Below, one piece after another: positions 31,811 to 43,500 of a DNA stretch of 64,000 bases (position 1 is its first letter; the number at the start of each line of letters is the position of its first letter). The notes below the pieces were generated by a model that ran no database searches, was not told where the DNA came from, and saw only the letters and a list, made by a program, of their open reading frames with translations. The translations under genes were made by a program, and so were the position numbers. This DNA is from Limnomonas spitsbergensis (Eukaryota; Chlorophyta; Chlorophyceae; Chlamydomonadales): assembly GCA_037349105.1 (NCBI GenBank), contig JAYJMM010000072.1, positions 496,001-560,000 on the forward strand, in the 5' to 3' direction.

Positions 31811-34800
31811 GTCATCTGCCGGCCTTGGGGAGGACCACCTGAAGGACGGAAAGTAATGGCAGCTATTTCAGGTATGCAGGTATTTCAGTTCTAGCAGGTA
31901 TTGCAGTTTTGATTTTGCAGTCATTTCGGTTATGGCAGGTACTTCAGTTGTGGCAAGCATTTCCGTTATGGCAGGTATTTCAGCTATAGCAGGCATTTCA
32001 GTTACAGGTATGACTGGTATTGCATTTAAATTTCAGGAGTAACGAAACAAAACGAAATCCTGAACTCCCCGACGGCCCGACCCCGTCTCACACCCCTTTC
32101 CTTCCCCACCCTGCTCCTCCCCAGGCAACTCAAGCATGCACCTTATACCGAAAGTCCAGCGGCGTGGGTGGCAGCAGACTTTAGAACAGCATATTTGACA
32201 GATCATTCTCCGGGTTTAGGGTTTAGGGTATAGAGCACACCTTGTACCGAAAGTCCGGCAGTGTAGGTGTCAGCAGGCCCTGGAAAAGCATTTTTGACTG
32301 ATCCTTCTCCAGAAAAAGGGTTTAGAGTTCAGGATTTAGGGTCTAGCACCCACCTTGTACCGAAAGTCCGGCGGCGTGGGTGGCAGCGGGCCCTGGAAAA
32401 GCATTTTGGACTGATCCTTTTCCGACATGGTCGCGCAAAGCAGCGTCCGTGCCTCTAGGCTCTCCGCCGCGCTGACCAGTGCCGACCGGGAGTTGGCAAC
32501 CAGCTCAGGATGGTCGCACTGCAAAAACAAGGAGAAAAATGATGAAGTGTGGGTGGGTGGGGGACAGAGTATAGTTGGACAGGCTGGCCAGCGCCGACCA
32601 GGAGTTAACAACAAGCTCAGGGTGGTCGCAATTCATAAAAAAATAGAAGAAATGATGAAATGCGGGTTGGTGGGAGATGAGAGTATAGTGGGCAGGCTGG
32701 CCAGCGCCAACCGAGAGTTGGCAACAAGCTCAGGATGGTCGCACTGCTCACCAAAAGAAAGCAGGAGGATGAAGTGTAGGTGGCGTGGGGCGTGGAGTAC
32801 AGTTGGACAGGCAGGTACAGAGGGGCGTGTGGGCAGGGTGGAGTGCGGGTGGGTGGGGCATGAAGTTAAGTTGGGCAGTCATGGACAGCGGGGCAGGAGG
32901 AAGCGCGGGTGGGTGGGACTGGGGGTAAATTGGACATGCATGTACAAAGGGCCGCGTGGGTGACAGGAGGTGAGCGTGGGGATAACATTGAACAGACACG
33001 CAAACACGAACACGTGCACCGTAGCGGGGAGGTTAAGGAGGGGATGTTGTGCAAGGTCTGCTGAGTGGAGGGCCCCTTGTGGAAAACAATGTGACTTTTC
33101 AGCAGGACAGAGACGCAGGCAGTACGGAGCCACTAGCAGTACATGGATGTAAGCGGTACAGTCCCTTGATGCGTACCTTGAGCAGCCGCACCAGGTTCTT
33201 TCCAGCAAAGGTGACGACGTCCAGCTTGGCTTCCTTCTCCACTGACACCGCCGCTAGGGCAGCCGTGACCTGCGGCAAGTGACGGGCCAGCGGGGAGTGA
33301 CAGGTCAGCCAGGAGTGACAGGTCAGCAGGGAGTGACGGGCCAGCGGCAAGTGACGGGCCAGCCAGGAGTGACAGGTCAGCCAGGAGTGACAGGTCAGCA
33401 GGGACTGTCGGGCCAGCGGCAAGTGACGGGCCAGCCAGGAGTGACAGGTCAGCCAAGAGTGACAGGTCAGCAGGGAGTGACAGGCCAGCGGCAAGTGACG
33501 GGCCAGCCAGGAGTGACAGGTCAGCCAGGAGTGACAGGTCAGCAGGGAGTGACAGGCCAGCGGCAAGTGACGGGCCAGCCAGGAGTGATAGGTCAGCCAG
33601 GAGTGACAGGTCAGCAGGGAGTGACAGGCCAGCGGCAAGTGACGGGCCAGCGGGGAGTGACAGGTCAGCCAGGAGTGACAGGTCAGAAGGAGAGACAGGT
33701 CAGCAGGGAGTGACAGATCAGTGAGGAGTGACAGGTCAGGGTATTCACGTAATCACCAGTAAATCTGTTAAACACTGTAAATCACGTAAAAATAGAAAAT
33801 CTGCATCAGCAGAACTTTCCTGGATGGTCTGCCTCTCTCACCTTCTGAGGACAAGGAAATTCAAGCAAGCATTTTCGGTAGGTTGAAAATGTTTTGCTCA
33901 TTTCACGTTGCTTCAGCTACAAGCCTACAACTCAGCTACTGCCTCTCACCCTCATTTGGTCCCCAAGATTAAAGCAGACTAGGTTGAGGAAGCATTGCCT
34001 ATGTCGGGGTGCTTCAGCTACAATTTAGCTACTACCTCTCACCCTCGTTTGGATCAGGAGGTTGAGGCGGGCCAGGTTGAGGCGATATTGCCCATGTCGG
34101 GGCGCTTCAGCTACAGTCCAGCTACAGTCCAGCTACAATTCAGCTAGTGCCTCTTAGGCTCTTACCCTCTTCTGGACCGGAAGGTTGAAGCGAGCCAGGT
34201 TGAGGAGGTTCCCCATTGTGCGTACTCCATCCGCCTCGCGCACCGCAGTCTTACCGAACGGGTGGTGGCACACCTGCAAATGATGAGTCAGGGTTCAGGG
34301 TTTTTAGTGTGTTCACAAACGGCAGTTAGGCAGTTGGGTAGTTAGACAGCATGGTCACTCATCTGCCATCAGCACAGTCTGTCCTGATGAGCCCCCCCAC
34401 ACCCATGCAGAAACTTGCTCACTCACCCACATACCTGTGCGCTTCAGCCGCCCATGCACCTGCACCTATCCTCATAATCACCCACCCACTCTGGCCTACA
34501 CACGACCAGCTGCTCTATACATGGCCCACACTTTCCATACTTCCATGCACATCATGAGCTTGTTTAAAACAAGTGGCAGCTGGGCAGTTCGACAGTTACA
34601 CAGTTGGTCAGCAATCGGCATGATCACTCACCTCTAGCTCTAATCATGAGAGCATTGCCCACACTGCTCCAAGCACAGCATGCCCTAGATTTGAACTGAT
34701 GGCAGTTGGACAACTGAACAACACGACAGTTGGGCAGCATGACCATGCACCTGCTCAAAGCATGACCCGCACTGCTCCATGCACAGCATGAACATGTTCT

Positions 34801-37800
34801 GCGCAAATGGTAGTTGCGCAGTTATACAGCGTGGCAGTTGGGCAGCATGACCATGCACCTGCTCCAAGCATGACCCGCACTGCTCCATGCACAGCATACG
34901 CTACTTGTGCACAAGTGGCAGTTGGGCAATTAGGCAATTCTACATTCATATACTTGGTCAGCATTATCACTCACCTGCTCTAGGCATGACCCACACTGCT
35001 CCATGCAAAGCATAAGCTTGTTTTCAGCTCTGTGGTCGCCGGTGAGCCCCCGCTCTATCAGGCGCACAATGCAGCTGGGAACACCATGCGTCAGGCAGGC
35101 AATGATCCCTGGGGAAGAGGAGAGGGAGGGTTAAGGGTATAGGTTTTGGGGTGAAGGTTTATGGGCTTAGGGTTTAGGCAGGCAGGCAATGAATCAATGA
35201 TCCCTGGAGGAGAGGGGAGGGAGGAACCGCGTCAAGGGTTGGATGCTGGGCTAAGGATTTAGGTTGATAGGCGGTAGTTAAGAATTTATTAATTGGGTCA
35301 GGGTTTGATATTGGGTTTAGGGCTTAGGTACAGGCTCACATTTTAGGTTAAGGGTTCAGGGGGTTAGGGTGAAGCGGTGAAGGCTCATGGTATCATGTTT
35401 AGGGTCTGGGTTTCTTTTGGGGCTGAGGGTCTCGGGTCAGGGTTTGATGTTGGGCACGAGCATCACAAGGTAGGGAGCATGGAATGGGATGAGGCATGGG
35501 AGATCTGGGGTCTGGGGAAAGGGCTATGGGGGCAGGGAGTAGAGTCACCATCCCCTGAGCCACCATCCCCGCAGGGAGTTGGTAGACAGGTAGTCAGGTA
35601 CACCAGAGGAAATACTCCCATACGCGCTTGTGTATGTCGTTGCCAGACTTTTCTTGATCAGACAAATAAAAGAAACCCGTGCCCGTCCGCGTGCCTGTGT
35701 CAGTCATGGCCAGGCTGGCGAGCGTCGCCGCAGCATTCTCGCATGCCAGTAGGCTGACCCCCTCCTCCTTCGGCCGCTCGATCAATGCCGCCAGGGACGG
35801 CACCACGGGATCCAGGCACGGCCACAGCAGCGCGGCGCCCTGGCTGGACATGGCAAAGAGCTGCAGAGTGGGGGGGAGGGGGGGGAGGGGGGAAGGTGAG
35901 GGAGCTCTGGGTGGTGGGGGCAAACAGCAGCAAGGCGCCCCAGCACCCTAAACCCCACATTCGTGCCTTCATACCCCAAGATCCCTCTCATCCGTAGCGC
36001 TCCTGCGGCAGCCTCCGGCGTGGTCTAGAGCGTGTCCGTCAGCACCCTAAACCCTAACCTTCAACCCCCAAGATCCCTCTCACCCGCAGCGCTCCCACAG
36101 CGGCCTCCGGCGTGGTCTCGAGTGCGTCCGCCAGCAACCTAAACCCTAACCCTCAATCCTAACCCTCAACCCCCAAGACCCCCCTCTCACCCGCAGCGCT
36201 CCTGCAGCCGCCTCCGGCGTGGTCTCGAGTGCGTCCGTCAGCGCCTGCACACCCTCAGCCTCCACGATAGCCTGTCGGCCTTGTTGCACCTGCATCAAAA
36301 GTATTACAGATAAAACATGAGAAGACAAAAGAAAGTTTATCCAGATACAGTGTGTCCGCCAGCGCTTGAACAGTCTCTGCCCCTGTTTATTTTGGGTGCT
36401 TCAGCTACAATTAAGCTACCATTCAGCTTTAATTTAGCTACAGCCTCGTCTAGGGAACGCAGAGCTCCGTGCAGCAAGCCCTGTTGCTCGTGCAACTGAC
36501 CGCAGACCTGTCAAGCTTCATCCCCAATCTGCCTGGCAAGTGGTGGCTGCCCGACAGCCCCCCCCAAAAGGTCTACTGCACACTATGATCGACACAGCTC
36601 CCCGCCCTGTAGGGCATGCCCCCCATCTGAGCCAGGCTGCCCAGGGCCTCGCAGCACCTCTGCCCCTGAGAGCCTGCCGCTAACCCTCATCTGAGCCAGG
36701 CTGCCCAGGGCCTCGCAACTCAGTTGCAGCACCTCTCCCCTGGAGAGCCTGCCCCTGCCACACACCCTCACCTGAGCCAGGCTGCCCAGGGCCTCGCACC
36801 TCAGTTGCAGCACCTCTCCCCTGGAGAGCCTGCCCCTGCCATACACCTTCACCTGAGCCAGGCTGCCCAGGGCCTCGCACCTCAATTGCAGCACCTCTCC
36901 CCTGGAGAGCCTGCCCCTGCCAGACACCCTCACCTGAGCCAGGCTGCCCAGGGCCTCGCAGCTCAGGCGCAGCACCTCGGCGTCCCTTGCCCGACGCACC
37001 AGGGCGGTCAAAGGGATACATGCACCCTCGGCAACAGCATTTGTCTTGTGCTCCTGAGGTTTTAGGGTTTAGGGCATAGGGCTTAGGATTTAATATATTT
37101 AGGGTGTAGGGTTTAGAGGACAGAGAGATACATGCACCGTCTGCAACAGCATTTGTCTCGTGCTCCTGAAGGTTAAAGGGTTAAGGGTTTAGAGAGATAC
37201 AAGCACCCTCGGCTGTGACATTGATCATTTCCCCGTGAGGGCTAAGGGCTAAGGGTTAAGAGCCATGAGGTCAGAGGGATACATGCATCCACCCCAAGAG
37301 AGCATTCTGCTGCATGCCAACAAATTTCATGCATGCCCTCCCAATTAGTGGCGCCCACTAGTATCGTGAGCATATACCCTAGCGCACATATCTACCCCAA
37401 GCTAGCATTTTGATGCATGCTGCCATGCCCCATTCTGATGCATGCTCCTCAATTAGTGGCGCACCTGTGTCGTGAGCATGCCCCAACGCACGCGTGCACC
37501 CCATGATAGTCTTTCGACGCATGCTGCCATGCCCTCTTCTCATGCATGCTACCATGCCCCTTTTTGATGCATGCCGCCATGCCCCTTTCTCATGCATGCT
37601 GCCCCATCTAGGGGCGCACATGTGTCTTTAGCATGCCCCAACATAAACTTCCACCACAAGCTAGCATTTCGATGCAAGCCGCCACCATGCCCCATTCTGA
37701 TGCATGCCCCCCCATTAGTGGTGCACCTGTGCTTTGAGCATGCCCCACCGCGCGCATCCACCCCACGATAGCATTTAGATGCATGATGCCATGTCCCGAT

Positions 37801-40172
37801 TTGATGTATGCTGCGGACTGCTGCCAGGCCCCAATTTGATGGATGCTGCCATGCCCCGTTCTGACAAATACTGCCATGCCCCATTCTGATAAATACTGCC
37901 ATGCCCCATTCTGATGTATGCTGCCATGCCCCATTCTGATGTATGCTGCCATGCCCCATTCTGATAAATACTGCCATGCCCCATTTTATAGTGTGCCGCC
38001 ATGCCCCATTCTGATGCATGCCGCCGTGCCCCATTCTGATAAATACTGCCATGCGCCCATGCCCCATTTTGATGCATGCCGCCATGCCCCATTCTGATGC
38101 ATGCCGCCATGCCCCATTCTGATGTATGCCGCCATGCCCCATTCTGATGCATGCCGCCCCAGTCAGTGGCGCACATGTGTCTTGAGCATACCCCAACACA
38201 AACTTCCACCTCAAGCTAGCATTTCGATGCAAGCTGCCGCCATGCCCCATTCTGATGCATATGACCCCCCAGTCAATTGCGCACCTGTGTCGTGAGCATA
38301 CCCAGAAGAACGCGCAGCGCATGTGAGCGGGAGTCGTCGGACAGATCCGCATCGGGCAGCGCTAGGACATCAATGAGCTGAAAAGAGCAGCAAGGAGGGG
38401 TGAAGTTTGAAGGTTGAGGGGAAATGGGGCAGGTCCACATCGGGGGGCACCAGCACATCAATGAGCTGAAAGAAGCAGCACGGAGGGGGGGGTGAAGGTT
38501 GAAGGTTTAAGGGGAGATGGGGCAGATCCACATCGGGGGGCACCAGCACATCAATGAGCTGAAAGAAGCAGCAGGGAGGGGGGGGGGGAAGGGGCAGGAG
38601 AGGCCATCCATCAGCTTTTAGATACAGCAGGAGTTTGTGTGTGAGGGTTGAAGGTTAAAAGTTTGGTTGGGCAGATCCACATCGGGTAGTAAGGACTAGT
38701 AACAGCACATGAATGAGCTCAAAGGGCAGCACAAGGGGGAGGGAGTGCTTGTTATGGGATACAGGTAATATACTAATATCGCTGATCTTCTTGCGCACCA
38801 ACTAGCCTCAGCAGGTCCTAGCCTCAGCAGGTCCTAGCCTCAGGTCAATGGGCGGCCACCACTGGGCTGATGGCCGGACCAAATACTGACCAGCAGGTGG
38901 ATCGGGTGGCAGGCCCAGAGAGCAGGCCATGCAACCACAGCCCCCCCACAGCCAAAGGGGCACAACCCTGCCAAGCTATGATAAAGCTGTAATGTAGCCG
39001 TGGCATGGCTAAAAATACATGAAAAATTGATGCACTTCAAGAGGAAAGTTTCTGTTTAGAAAAAAACGCCGTCAGGCCCCTCGGTTAGGCCCCATAACTT
39101 GAAAAAAAGTTGCATACACGTACCTTGATGATACCCCGTCTCCCATAAGCCACTGCGATCTCATCGAATATCACCTCCTGCAACATTTTGTGTGTTCGTC
39201 AGGTGAGTTTGTTTGCTTGTTAACAGGGAAGAAGGGTAGGATAGCAAGGATTGGCATGAGCGGCAGCATGAGTAGCAGCATGAGTAGCAGCATGAGCAGC
39301 AACATGAGTAGCAGCATGAGCAGCAGCATGAGCAGCAGCATGAGCAGCAACATGAGCAGCAGCATGAGTAGCAGGGCATGAAGAGCGGCAGCCGGTGGGA
39401 TGTGCGAGACAGCAGGAACATTAGGGGTAACATGACCATAAACATGAGCAGTAACATGAGCATGAGCATGAGCATGAGAAGCAGCAACACCAAGAGCAGC
39501 GGCAGTGGCGGCAGCAGGAGTGACATCAGCAGCAACAACAGCAGCAGCACAGGCGCCGGAGCAGAAGCAGCAGAAATAACTACAAGATAACCATCAGCAG
39601 CAAGAAGAGGAGCAGTAGCAGCAGCACCGGCTATGTAACGCCTTCACATGGCTCAAGCCATGCAGATGACACCTGAGAGGATGAAAGCCCTCCTGCCCGA
39701 CCAATTATAAACCATGAATGCTTTCAAGCCTGTTCGGGCACCAGTGGCCTGGGTTTGGCGCCAGGGTACTGTGCGCATGGGCTGCATGAGGATGCTTGCA
39801 TGCATGGACCAAGGTCCTGGCTTTTTATGCATGGTAGCTGGAATTGAGCTTGCTCATCCGCGACCAGCCCCATGCGGCCGAGCGATGAACAGGGCTCAGC
39901 TGGTTTCCACTATCCGAAGCATACAAGGACCAGTAGCCAGGGCATGTGCAGGCTAGAGCCACCCTTGTTTTTCCTCCGTTTCGTCATTGTTGTTTCTTTT
40001 TATATTCCAAGTGCATCGATATACTGCACGGTGGTGCTCATCACGCAGTGTATAGATACCAGCGCATTTGCTGTTGTCGCAGCACACCTACCGTGGGGAA
40101 TGGTTCGCTCAGGTCCGGGTGACGGTCTTGCAAAAATTCAGAAGTCACGTGTCGACTGGCATGGCTCTGCAT
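31811..40172 (-). CDS. Armadillo-repeat protein resembling radial spoke protein RSPH14
   Basis: Eleven minus-strand exons: 40172-40092, 39177-39124, 38377-38285, 37053-36934, 36289-36191, 35860 to about 35695, 35108-34975, 34273-34166, 33269-33177, 32518-32354, 31837-31811. They join in phase to about 379 residues. Helical ARM-type repeats are evident (SHALRVLLGMLTTQEHKTNA, LSCEALGSLAQVQQGRQAIV, ENAAATLASLAM, VTAALAAVSVEKEAKLDVV). The segment EIAVAYGRRGIIKLIDVL and the order of repeats match RSPH14, a radial-spoke component of motile axonemes, from memory of that family. The C-terminus reads PPDFRYKVVLPKAGR. The exon 6 donor is uncertain: GC at 35694 or GT at 35676. Exon 1 rests on phase and a good donor only. 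Almost every long intron holds exon-edge echoes. Confidence 0.75.
31855..32040. repeat. Short tandem repeat near the last acceptor of the RSPH14-like gene
   Basis: Degenerate units on GGCAGGTATTTCAGTTATGG (about 20-25 bp) lie just upstream (minus strand) of the exon 11 acceptor. Confidence 0.7.
32120..32353. repeat. Donor echoes of RSPH14-like exon 10
   Basis: Two copies of the exon 10 end (plus-strand ACCTTGTACCGAAAGTCCGG and the following CCCTGGAAAAGCATTTT) near 32140-32200 and 32240-32315, then the working junction at 32354. Confidence 0.88.
32519..32960. repeat. Acceptor echoes of RSPH14-like exon 10
   Basis: Two clear copies of the exon 10 start (plus-strand GAGTTGGCAACCAGCTCAGG and GGTCGCACTG) near 32580-32640 and 32695-32750. 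Looser GGGTGGGT repeats fill 32770-32960. Confidence 0.85.
33275..33740. repeat. Minisatellite at the RSPH14-like exon 9 acceptor
   Basis: Tandem GTGACAGGTCAGCCAGGA units alternate with GGCCAGCGGCAAGTGACG. The latter matches the intron end just before the working acceptor at 33270, so the array appears to have grown from the splice-site flank. Confidence 0.85.
33940..34165. repeat. Donor echoes of RSPH14-like exon 8
   Basis: Two decayed copies of the exon 8 end (plus-strand AGGTTGAAGCGAGCCAGGTT in the working exon) near 33965 and 34055, followed by GTAGCTGAA-type motifs in reverse orientation. Confidence 0.8.
34640..34974. repeat. Donor echoes of RSPH14-like exon 7
   Basis: Three copies of the last 35-40 nt of exon 7 and its donor (plus-strand CACCTGCTCCAAGCATGACC) near 34650, 34745 and 34855. 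Translations still read MLCMEQCGSCLEQ-like. Confidence 0.9.
36000..36190. repeat. Donor echoes of RSPH14-like exon 5
   Basis: Two copies of the exon 5 end (plus-strand GCCTCCGGCGTGGTCTCGAG) near 36015 and 36105, before the working copy near 36207. CCCTAAACCCT motifs lie between them. Confidence 0.88.
36590..36933. repeat. Donor echoes of RSPH14-like exon 4
   Basis: Four copies of TGAGCCAGGCTGCCCAGGGC near 36627, 36691, 36773 and 36854, then the working junction at 36934. The best-preserved units have a period of about 81 bp and include the exon end and the GTGAG donor. Confidence 0.92.
37335..38284. repeat. Donor echoes of RSPH14-like exon 3 with a CATGCCCCATTCTGATG minisatellite
   Basis: Copies of the exon 3 end and donor (plus-strand GCGCACCTGTGTCGTGAGCA) lie near 37345, 37455, 37613, 37720 and 38168 before the working junction at 38285. 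Between them is a tandem array of TGCCATGCCCCATTCTGATG units. Confidence 0.9.
38395..38720. repeat. Acceptor echoes of RSPH14-like exon 3
   Basis: Three copies of the exon 3 start (plus-strand AGATCCACATCGGG and CACATCAATGAGCTGAAA) near 38432, 38522 and 38675, next to the working acceptor at 38378. Confidence 0.88.
38835..39010. repeat. Dispersed repeat family A, copy in the RSPH14-like intron 2
   Basis: Contains CGGCCACCACTGGGC, GGACCAAATACTGACCAGC and GCTGTAATGTAGC in the order seen in the other copies (17690, 18990, 43105, 47830, 49165, 56025; reverse at 56400). Confidence 0.65.
39245..39600. repeat. AGCAGCATGAG short tandem repeat
   Basis: Low-complexity runs of AGCAGCATGAG and related triplets in intron 1 of the RSPH14-like gene. 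Confidence 0.85.
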
Positions 40173-40544
40173 TCTAATGCTTTAATAGTTCCGTGAAGCC
40201 GCGAAATTGCCTCTGTAGCCGCGTGACTCTTCGACGGTACGAAAGACAATTTACAAGGGCCTTTTTTTGTGTGGCGAAAAGGTAAGTCAGCTGAATTCCT
40301 GTCTATATGCAAACGTCGTATGTTGCACAGCTCTTAGTTTCGTATTTCAGGCGCTATCGAAGGCGAAGATGTGTGTGCCCATCTCTCACCTGTCGGGTAC
40401 TTTTAGACAGACTGTACGGCAGAGTGTGAAGATCGGTTATTTTTCAGCGGCCGCAGCAGGCTCGCGGGGCCAAAGCACCCGCCAAGCCCCAAGACTCTCT
40501 TCATATTTGCTTCTCAAAGTACGCAATCAGCTCACCAGAGCTTG
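40173..40544. promoter_or_regulatory. Divergent promoter region between the RSPH14-like gene and adenylosuccinate synthetase
   Basis: The 372 bp between the two inferred start codons must serve both directions. It depends on the exon 1 model for the minus-strand gene being right. No distinct core element is seen. Confidence 0.4.
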
Positions 40545-43500
40545 ATGCAGACGCAAGCTTTCTCGCAGCAGCGCAGGGCTGGGGGTGCCGCTGCACCCCA
40601 GCTGCGCAGGGCCGCCCCGGCTCTCCACGCCGTGCGCTCCAGTGCAGCTGCACGGCAATCTGTTGTCCTCCGAGCCGCCGAAAGGTTCGACGCACAGGTC
40701 GCAGTCGTGCTCGGCACCCAGTGGGGCGATGAAGGCAAGGGCAAGCTGGTCGACATCCTGGCGCAGCAGTATGACATCGTCGCGAGGGCGCAGGTGAATT
40801 TTAAATATATCTCCATGGGGTGCTTGTATCGCGCCACTCTGCGTGGTCGATCAAGACGGACTTAATGAAGGCAGCAGAGATCGCCCCCCCCCCCCAACGC
40901 CCGCATGAGCACCAGCAGCAGCGGCCGAACACCAGCTCACTTGAATCGTCACGAGCAGCAGCAGAAGCAGCAGCAGCAGCGGCAGCAGCAGGGCATTGGC
41001 TGAAGACGAGACTTACGCCGTCACGCACTCGCCTCTGATCACGCACCGTTGAACAAGACTGCAAACAATCCGTGGATTTTAGGCGTGCGTCGAAATCATG
41101 GCAGCAGCAGCTGCAGTTTCAGCAGCGTGTGATATCATGGCCCACGGCGATATTTGTCCGCAAATAAATCATAATTTCTGGGGCCCGGCTGGGTCCACGC
41201 CACGCCACCACCACAAGGGGAGCAGCACCCACCCATGTGACAAATGGCTTGAATGTCCAGTTCGCACCCTTTTTCAAATTCGAATTTGTTCTTTCCCAGG
41301 ACTTGCAACCCATGTGACACGACGCTGATGTTGTGGTATAGGCTTCGCAATGCCACTAGAGCATCTGGTACCTGGTACCTGGTGCCAGATGCTCTAGTGG
41401 CATTGCGAAGCCTATACCACAACAGCTGAAGCATCCACTGAGAAGCTGAAACGTAGATCGTGTTCCAGCATCAAACCTTACTCCAGGTTTGATGTTTCAG
41501 GATGCACACATACGCAGTATTCGATCTGGCCTGTGCCGTCTAGGTTCGTGTGTGTGTCCCTCCCAAACCCTCGTGTGTACCCCCAAGGTAGCCACGCACA
41601 CCCATGTGTATGGCTGGTTGGAACTTTACATGCTGCATCCTTACTCACAATGCAGACCATATACAGATACACTGGTATAGAACCTGCATATCCATGCCGA
41701 GGACTGTGTATACCCCCCACAGTTTTATATGTCGTAAAAATACCATGCGGCCCCTCTTATCCTACTTATCAATCATGGACTCATGGACTCATGGATCATA
41801 CCTTTAACAGTGCTATGCCGAATGAAAAATTGGGACTGGTGTGAGGCCATTCATCTAGCCATTTATTCATGCCATGTGCACTATCGGTCTAGCATGTTCA
41901 CTGGGTCCCTCCCGGCGAAGGCAGATGGCGGGCCCCCCTCCCCCGCTGGCCGGCGCCTGCGCAGGCCACACAATCTTCGGCAATAAGCCACCATGAAGAA
42001 AACAAATTGTGTGTTCCTCCCCATGTGGCTGGGAAAATGGGGAAAATACTCGCCCTCCCCCCCAACTTCCCCCCAACCGAACCTCCCCCAACATCCCTCA
42101 ACCCAACATCCCAACCTCCCCCCCCAACATCCCCCAACCCAACATCCCAACCTCCCCCCCCATTATCCCCCAACCCAACATCCCAACCTCCCCTTCAACC
42201 TCCCCCAACATCCCCCCAACCCGACATCCCCCAACATCTCTCAGCCCAACATCCCAACCTCCCCCCCAACATCCCCCAACATCCCCCAACCCAACCTCCC
42301 CCCAACGTCCCCCCCTTCCTGCAGGGAGGCGCCAACGCTGGCCACACAATCTACGACGATGAAGGCAACAAGTACGCGCTGCATCTGGTCCCCTCAGGCA
42401 TCTTGAACCCTGAAACGGTCTGTGTCGTCGGCAACGGTGTCGTCATGCACCTGCCCACCTTCTTCAACGAGATTGAGGGACTCAAGGCCAGGTGAGGTGT
42501 GGGTGGGTTATTGGGCATCGGTGGAATAGGGCCATATGGGTGGGGCGGCGGAGGGGAGCCGCTCAGCCGCAGTGCACCTGCCCACCTTCTTCAACGAGAT
42601 TGAGGGGCTCAAGGCCAGGTGAGGTGGATGGGTGGGTGGGTAACTGGGCATAGGTGGGTCATTGAGCGTATTGGGCCATATGGGTGGGGTGGTGGAGGGG
42701 AGCCGCAGTGCACCTGTCGACCTTTTTGAATGAGAAATGAAGGGACTTCAAGCTTGATGAGGTATGGGTGGGGAATTGGGTTTGGATGGAATTCGGCTAT
42801 ATTGGTAGAGTAGTGCAGTGGACCTGTCCACCTTTTTGAATGAGAAATGAAAGGACTTGAGGCTCAGTGTGGTATGGGTGGGCTTTGGAGGAATATGGCC
42901 GTATGGGTGGGGTAGTGGAGGGGAACCGCAGTGCACCTGCCGACCTTTGAATGTGTAATGAAAGAGCATAAGGCCTGGTGAGGTATGGGTGCAGTGGCAG
43001 AGGGGAGGCGTGAATCCGCAATACACCTGCCCACTTTCTTCAACAAGATTTAGGGGCTTAATTACACATTGACCTGCATTACGGACCACGCCCAAGCAGC
43101 AGTGCTCGCTGAACCAGGCCCAACCAGCTGTCGGCCATCATGTAGCTGAATTGCAGCTGAAGCGCGGTGAAGTAAATAGTGTTAGGGCGTCACTTATACC
43201 GTGGGCAACACATCGCCCTGGCTGGCAGGCAGCGCACCGGTTTCACCCTGAACCCTGAACCTGTGGGTGAGGCAGCCCTTTGACAGGCTGGCGATTCGAC
43301 GAGGAAGAGCCTTTCATAAGAGGCAAATGGATAACACTGGCTGGCAGGTAGCTCGCCGGTTTCACCCTGAACCTGAGCCCTGAACCCATGACTGACGCAG
43401 CCCTCTGATAGGCAGGCCCCGCGTCGCAGCGAGGAACGAGCCTTTTGAAAGAGGCAAATGGATGGATGCGGTGATGGTATATTAACAAGAATCCCCATGT

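Noticed and set aside
33279..33713. 144-codon frame of GVTGQPGVTGQ repeats resembling collagen-like or elastic protein
   Set aside because: Tandem minisatellite in an intron, on the strand opposite to the gene.
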